DNA of 10,426 nucleotides from Euperipatoides rowelli (Eukaryota; Onychophora; Udeonychophora; Euonychophora; Peripatopsidae). Positions 7,602-10,426 of this stretch are shown here, one piece after another (the first letter of the stretch is position 1; each line of letters begins with the position of its first letter). The notes under the pieces were generated by a model, which was not told the origin of the DNA, searched no databases, and worked only from the letters and a program-made list of their open reading frames with translations. The DNA is taken from the NCBI GenBank assembly GCA_003024985.2, contig PXIH01S0023173.1; one strand, 5' to 3'. A program made the translations under genes and the position numbers.

Positions 7602-9932
7602 GGACAACATCAAATCTTGGCCTGCTATCTGAATTATCGGACAATGATAGAACTGATCTTGATGGAGGAGTCTGGATTTTTACACATCAAACATGATGGT
7701 TCTGGGATGGCTCCCAATTACTTTTTTAATGTAANAAGCTCCAGTACTGATTTTTTTTTGTTGTTGTGTTGGGGAGGCAATTGATGATTCTAACATCTTC
7801 CATGTTGAAGGTTCTATCCAGTCATTGACAGGGATTTCTCTATCGGAGACAAGAATTACATTAATGTTTCTATTTAACCACCCACACAAATGCACCCTGG
7901 CCTTTCCACAGACCAGAAAAAAATGGATGTAAATTGGCTTTGCTCAACCATTGTCCCATTAGGTATTGCTTCTGGCTCGGTTTGACAAATTGTGCAATAG
8001 TTTGCAACCGGATCCTTCCATTTGTCTACAAATTGTAAATTAGCACTAGTGAGATTAGTAGTGGATCTGGTGTATGGTCTAGCCAGGCTCAGATATTGGC
8101 AAATTGTAAAAAGTTTCAATGACTCTGCATAGGATAATGTTAATCCAAATTGAGGATCAATTTCACATAGAGCCTTTGATCTAAAACATGGGAGATCAAG
8201 TAAAATTTCCTTATTCTTTGAGGAAAATAATAATTATGTCCCACACTTGGAAAGCTGCTTATACAAGGACATCAAGGAAATGTATATTTCTTATCAGGTT
8301 TTGTATGTAGTATTCTGAATCCAAAGTTGGCATTAATGTATTTATCTAGGCAAGATTGAGTTAATAGGAAGGTGTGAGATCACAGACCTTTTTTAATTAT
8401 ATTTATGATGGTCATGATCCTGTGAATGTCAATCTTATCTACAGGTGATATAAGATTCAGTCCTCCTTTGCATACTGGTAATACACGTTGTGATGGAGAA
8501 AGCCAATGTTTTGATAAAATCCATACTGCTTCTGAGAGTAAGATAGTCAGTTGTGATAGCTGGACTTCATTCAGTTGAAGCACCATCAAAATATAAGACC
8601 ATCTAGGCCATAATTTAACTGAAGTCCAGTTAGCTCTTCTCTTGTATGACATTTTCTTCAAGGAATTTGTTGCTTTATTAATTGAGTCCTTAGTGGATGA
8701 AAAAATTGTATTCCATTGTTTTCTATCAATCCTGATATTATGATTAAATATAATTCCCAAAATATTGATTGAGTTGACTTTTATGGGGATTCTATTTAAG
8801 TTATTAGTCTCTCTCCTATTTAAATTGTTTGTGAAGAGCCCAATTGTAGATTTTTTTATGTTAAGTCTGGCATCTGAAAATATTTCCACAGTTGAAAGTG
8901 TGTCAATTATAGAACTTATTAGATGAGGTGAGTCCAGACATAATGTCACATCATTGGTGTATGCAGTCATTAGTATTCTTATGTCAATAGTTATATTGAT
9001 TCCTTGATTATTGCCTAAGATGTTAATAGCTTGTAGAGCTGGCTGAATAGCTCTGGATTACAGAAGGGTTGTCAGGGGGTCCCCTTGCCTAACACCCCTC
9101 TTATATGAAATAAGAGGTGTCAGTAGAGATGCATTTTTTGTAGAATGTATGAATGGCATGTACAATGTTATCTGGGGTGCCAATAGTCCTAAGTAAATGG
9201 AACAGGAAATGAGACCCTATCATACACCTTCTCTTGGTCTAAGGATAGTAGTTAAAAAGGCTGTTTTCTTTACTTACATAGTGTAATTATATCCCAAATG
9301 GTAGTCAGGAATTATATCCCAAATGATAGTCAGGATTTGGTGGATAGATATTACAAGGATGGAACATTGGTATTCAGGAATTACTGGTGAGATGGCAGGA
9401 TGTAGTTTATTCACCAAAACCTTTAAAAAACTATCTTTACACCAACTGATACTAATGTTATTGGCCTCCAATTCTCTATGAACCTTGTGTCTCCATTTTT
9501 CTGTATAATAGTGATGACTACTAAAGAGGCCATTCCAGAAAGGAATCTTTGTTTGAGCATTTGGAGTTATCATTTAAAATGCAAAGGCCTCAATAGTGGC
9601 CAAAATTTGATGTAAAATTCAACAGAAATTCCATCTATCCCTGGAGTTCCATGTGGTGAAGAGCTTCCTCTAGTTCTTGTGGATCCAACAGTTGTGAGAG
9701 AGCTTCACTAAGGCTATCATTTATCTTTGCCATGCCAAAGGTCATGTTGGGAGGTGGTGCGATAACATTTTTTGAGGGAGCTTAAAGTTGTTGTTAATAT
9801 TTGGTAATAACTCCATTAACATTCTCTGGATCATGTTCTAAAAAGCCAGTGTCCGGGTTTCTTATGAAATTAAGCCTGTGAAGAGGCTTAAATACAGAGC
9901 TCAGATTTTGAGGTCCTTACTCTGTGAGAGCA
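7602..9932 (-). pseudogene. LINE B ORF2, RT and C-terminal region (broken)
   Basis: This is a reverse transcriptase remnant starting in the endonuclease-RT linker. In order: FIRNPDTGF, MTFGMAKINDS, TPGIDGISVEFYIKFW (9600-9647, first RT block), NWRPITLVS (about 9450-9473), KVLVNKLHPAISPVIPE, DQEKVYDRV (9213-9239, A block), KRGVRQGDPLTTLL (about 9060-9100), the catalytic box read as YTND (8950-8961), and RLNIKKSTIGLF. A 196-codon open stretch (8380-8970) includes WTSVKLWPRW and VCKGGLNLISP. Further on are LPCFRSK, SLARPYTRS and NYCTICQ, a CxxC that may be the start of the C-terminal Cys/His finger. Breaks include a 25-base tandem duplication (9285-9334), a stop after TTLL and many frame changes. 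It is non-functional. The coding frame appears to reach the MITE. Confidence 0.85.
9285..9334. repeat. 25-base tandem duplication within LINE B RT
   Basis: AATTATATCCCAAATGGTAG plus TCAGG (9285-9309) is repeated head to tail at 9310-9334 with a single G-to-A difference. It lies between the LHPAISPVIPE block and the A block. Because 25 is not a multiple of three it shifts the frame, so it postdates the loss of coding constraint. Confidence 0.88.
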
Positions 9933-10008
9933 ACTATCTATCTATCCATCCATCAATCTATCTAACCACCCCTCAATCCACCCACCCATCTATTCATCCA
10001 TCCATCCT
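9933..10008. repeat. TATC/CATC microsatellite, right target-site copy of LINE B
   Basis: An imperfect tetranucleotide array (CTAT, CATC, CACC units) of about 76 bases. Its first 32 bases contain the same two ten-base blocks as the repeat at 6573-6592, with 12 extra bases between them, so this edge serves as the right-hand target duplication. The rest (9965-10008) is array sequence that did not get duplicated. Confidence 0.85.
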
Positions 10009-10101
10009 TTAGTCATTTTTATTTCCTTCAGCCAGATGACATGACTTTCTTCCCCTGTCCATTCACTCCCTTATCACAAAATACAAGCTAGTCTCAACAC
10101 T
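10009..10101. other. Unassigned flanking DNA
   Basis: About 90 bases, T-rich on the plus strand, between the microsatellite and the repeat-like block. No coding similarity, inverted repeat or RNA-like structure was seen. Confidence 0.5.
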
Positions 10102-10426
10102 TAGGCCAGCTCTACACTTGCAATAAATGGCAATGATCCTGATCATGTAATGATAAATCGCCAAAAGTGCAATACCTTGTCTCTCGTGAGGTTGTCTACA
10201 TTTAACGATTCAATCGCCTCAATCACAGAAGTCTGCGGTCGCAGGAACCAAAGCAATTAAGTTAGCAATTTGAGCACAGTTACATGTTATTCAATCTGTT
10301 TTCAGATTTGTTTCTACATTAACGATTGAATCATCACGATTTGAATATTCAAAATAACAAAAATATTTAGTTTTAAATGTATTTAAATATGACTTCCCTA
10401 TTAATAAACTCCATATTTTTTTATTT
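10102..10426. mobile_element. Possible terminal part of a DNA transposon (low confidence)
   Basis: The segment starts TAGGCCAGCTCTACACTTG, which resembles the TAGG/CAGG-type ends of hAT-like transposons as I remember them; its other end would lie beyond the window. Internally TCTACATTTAACGATTCAATC (10195-10215) returns as TCTACATTAACGATTGAATC (10313-10332), a direct repeat about 118 bases apart. A palindrome ATGATC-CT-GATCAT lies at 10133-10146. It is less AT-rich than the final 100 bases. There is no coding capacity. It could equally be a satellite-like or unclassified interspersed repeat. Confidence 0.3.

Larger units (their letters stand above)
6593..9932 (-). mobile_element. LINE B: 5'-truncated non-LTR retrotransposon carrying a MITE
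   Basis: This is a LINE with a short poly-A tail (T9 on the plus strand at 6593-6601), a 3' non-coding region, and an ORF2 remnant that begins in the endonuclease-RT linker at 9932. The endonuclease and ORF1 are absent, so it is 5'-truncated, as is usual for LINE copies. Direct repeats of a tetranucleotide microsatellite flank both ends. RT motifs and the ORF2 C-terminus align by eye with LINE A at roughly half of the positions in the best blocks, so it is a related but different subfamily. A TTAA-flanked element (7129-7597) interrupts its 3' part. Confidence 0.8.

Noticed and set aside
3288-9573. Idea that LINE A's 5' half and LINE B's 3' half are one rearranged element
   Set aside because: LINE A has its own RT C-terminus at 1-1310 and the shared blocks differ between the two copies; LINE B also has its own flanking duplications and tail.
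9933-10008. Regularly spaced array considered as CRISPR or a satellite
   Set aside because: The units are four-base TATC/CATC repeats with no spacers; it is a microsatellite.
1-10426. Search for an intact host gene, tRNA, snRNA or splice-structured exons
   Set aside because: All protein-like segments match LINE or Gypsy motifs and are broken; I saw no tRNA cloverleaf or B-box-plus-A-box pattern convincing enough to call.

Overview
The window looks like intergenic, repeat-dominated DNA from a eukaryote, most likely a vertebrate with an ageing retrotransposon load (amphibian, lungfish, reptile or fish; I cannot fix the species). It is AT-rich, has three isolated N bases (3406, 5047, 7735), and contains no intact gene, host exon, tRNA, rRNA or CRISPR array that I can support. 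Every protein-like stretch lies on the minus strand and belongs to a decayed transposable element. Each is broken by stops and frameshifts, so all are annotated as pseudogenes.

Layout, in minus-strand transcription order from high to low coordinates. (1) 10102-10426: an unidentified repeat-like block, possibly the end of a DNA transposon running out of the window. (2) 9933-10008: a TATC/CATC tetranucleotide microsatellite. (3) 9932 down to 6593: LINE B, a 5'-truncated non-LTR retrotransposon keeping its reverse transcriptase (RT), ORF2 C-terminus and a short poly-A tail. Direct repeats of the microsatellite flank it, which is a complete target-primed insertion footprint. Inside its 3' part sits a 469 bp element (7129-7597) with TTAA duplications and inverted termini, best read as a piggyBac-type MITE. 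(4) About 6572 down to 1: LINE A, a longer element of a related but distinct subfamily. It has a gag-like ORF1 with a zinc-knuckle remnant, then ORF2 with an APE-type endonuclease and RT. (5) LINE A's RT is split by a partial Ty3/Gypsy LTR retrotransposon (about 3026 down to 1314) in the same orientation. That element has a candidate LTR, a gag and half of an RT; its RNase H, integrase and 3' LTR are missing.

Relative history by nesting: LINE A is older than the Gypsy copy inside it. LINE B landed in a microsatellite next to LINE A's 5' end, and the MITE landed in LINE B. The two LINEs resemble the L1/Tx1 group (CCHC gag-like ORF1, APE endonuclease, RT motifs such as RGVRQGDPL and WTSxKLWPxW); this is from remembered family motifs, not a search. 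I see no sign of a novel multi-gene system. The points of interest are the insertion footprints, the asymmetric MITE termini, the Gypsy gag-to-RT fusion and the chimeric Gypsy/LINE junction.
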